A DNA stretch of 14,676 nucleotides, from positions 1-14,676 of the forward strand of contig JAFUQW010000035.1 in assembly GCA_017472115.1 (NCBI GenBank). Direction: 5' to 3'. The position numbers were made by a program, and so were the translations under genes. Positions within the stretch are counted from its first letter, which is position 1. The number at the start of each line of letters is the position of its first letter. Source of the stretch: Bacteroidales bacterium. Lineage in GTDB: Bacteria; Bacteroidota; Bacteroidia; Bacteroidales; UBA932. Shown piece after piece: positions 14,115 to 14,676 of this stretch. A model generated the notes under the pieces. The model made no database searches, had not been told where the DNA came from, and saw only the letters and a program-made list of their open reading frames with translations.

Positions 14115-14302
14115 TCCACGAAAACAGCTCTCTGGGTGGAGAAAGTGACCAGAATACCTGACTGATCCATGAAAAGGGCCGAATTGGTGGAAAAGTACGG
14201 AACAGACATACATTTCTCCATGAAGACGGCCGGTTCGGTGGAGAAAGTGACCAGAATGCCTGACTGATCCATGAAAACGGCCGGTTCGGTGGAAAAATAA
14301 AG
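14115..14302. repeat. 51-nt tandem repeat, about 3.7 copies
   Basis: Copies begin at 14115, 14166, 14217 and 14268, exactly 51 nt apart, each opening with TCCA(C/T)GAA and containing GGTGGA(G/A)AAA about 20-29 nt in. Copies 3 and 4 share a core ACGGCCGGTTCGGTGGA; copies 1 and 2 are diverged there. The second halves of copies 1 and 3 are almost identical (GTGACCAGAAT, A or G, CCTGACTGA), while copy 2 has a different one, giving an A-B-A order. Each core can fold as TCCA...TGGA with CCGGTTCGG inside. It fills most of the 203 nt between the glycosyltransferase and yfhO. Confidence 0.9.
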
Positions 14303-14311
14303 AAAAAGAAT

Positions 14312-14676
14312 ATGAATAAGGAATTATTGAAAAAGATCGGAATATATGCAGGGATTCTCCTGCTGTTCGTCGTGCTGGCATACAGTTTCACTCCCCAGGT
14401 GCTGAGCGGAAAGATTGTGAACCAGAGCGACATCTCGGCATGGAAGGGCATGGCGCAGGAGGCAATGACGCACAATGCTGCACACCCCGAAGATGAGACG
14501 GCATGGACCAATTCTATGTTCGGAGGCATGCCTACCACTGCCATCATCGACGACTTCGACGGAGACTGGACACAGAAGATATATAAGTTCCTGCTCACGG
14601 GACGTCGTCCGGCAAGCTATCTGCTTCTGGCACTGATCGGTGGCTTCCTGCTGATGCTGTCCATGGGCACAAGCAA
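14312..14676 (+). CDS. YfhO-family membrane protein, N-terminal fragment (runs off right edge)
   Basis: The ATG at 14312 opens a frame of 121 complete codons to the window end. It starts MNKELLKKIG, followed by a membrane span (about 9-27, IGIYAGILLLFVVLAYSFT). An extracytoplasmic segment then carries the hallmarks of Bacteroidetes YfhO proteins: KIVNQSDISAWKGMAQE (35-51) and TAWTNSMFGGMPTTAI (about 63-78). A second span (about 101-120, ASYLLLALIGGFLLMLSMG) begins near the edge. YfhO-family proteins are large multi-span GT-C-like membrane proteins linked to glycosylation of envelope polymers. Position after a GT4 enzyme supports a joint role in surface glycan synthesis. Only about one seventh of the usual length is visible. 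Confidence 0.85.
   Translation, partial: MNKELLKKIGIYAGILLLFVVLAYSFTPQVLSGKIVNQSDISAWKGMAQEAMTHNAAHPEDETAWTNSMFGGMPTTAIIDDFDGDWTQKIYKFLLTGRRPASYLLLALIGGFLLMLSMGTS

Noticed and set aside
14115..14302. CRISPR-like array (regular cores with short different tails)
   Set aside because: Cores are degenerate in the first two copies, tails are only 21-22 nt, tails 1 and 3 are nearly the same, and no cas genes are near. A tandem repeat explains it better.
14006..14598. Reverse-strand open frames across the 51-nt repeat, reading as 17-residue repeats
   Set aside because: They stay open only because the period is a multiple of three with no stop in the unit, and they overlap the well-supported glycosyltransferase and YfhO genes. 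No start context or promoter was seen.

Overview
The window looks like chromosomal DNA of a Bacteroidales bacterium, probably from the gut. The gene content points that way: an S46 dipeptidyl peptidase, a GH97 glycosidase, a Bacteroidetes-type Mrp without the CxxC motif, a YfhO-family membrane protein and a RhuM-type accessory protein. So do the start regions, which lack Shine-Dalgarno sequences and instead carry TAnnTTTG boxes (the Bacteroidetes -7 element). Base composition is about 50% G+C by eye. I cannot name the genus. No tRNA, rRNA, insertion sequence or CRISPR array was seen.

Layout. 1-59 (-) is the N-terminal tip of an elongation factor G-like GTPase that runs off the left edge. 60-588 holds its promoter, one small uncertain reverse-strand gene, and the promoter of a plus-strand cluster: XRE regulator (589-975), rnhB (994-1605) and an exported S46 peptidase (1626-3773). 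3774-3994 is filled with arms of a palindromic intergenic repeat; mrp follows (3995-5056). mrp converges on tnaA (tryptophanase, 5176-6549, -) across a short stretch packed with hairpins. Upstream of tnaA on the same strand are a GH97 alpha-glycosidase (6664-8697) and mutS (8713-11448), which sits only 15 nt from the GH97 start. A divergent AT-rich spacer leads to a plus-strand RhuM/PLD-like accessory gene (11733-12638), a GT4-type glycosyltransferase (12750-14108), a 51-nt tandem repeat (14115-14302), and the start of a YfhO-family membrane protein running off the right edge.

How the genes relate. Most are housekeeping or nutritional and stand alone: RNA/DNA hybrid removal (RnhB), mismatch repair (MutS), Fe-S protein maturation (Mrp), peptide and sugar scavenging in the periplasm (S46, GH97), and tryptophan breakdown to indole (TnaA). 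The glycosyltransferase and YfhO probably work on surface glycans. The RhuM/PLD gene is the one clearly accessory gene; its 5' half is far more AT-rich than its 3' half.

I did not find a convincing new multi-gene system. The most unusual material is repeat-based: (i) arms of the same palindromic repeat that fills the S46-mrp spacer also lie in frame inside mutS, adding roughly 35 residues before its C-terminal domain; (ii) the 51-nt tandem repeat with A-B-A order before yfhO; (iii) an 18-bp perfect palindrome built from the last codons of tnaA; and (iv) the mosaic RhuM/PLD gene with a 13-bp all-AT palindrome upstream.
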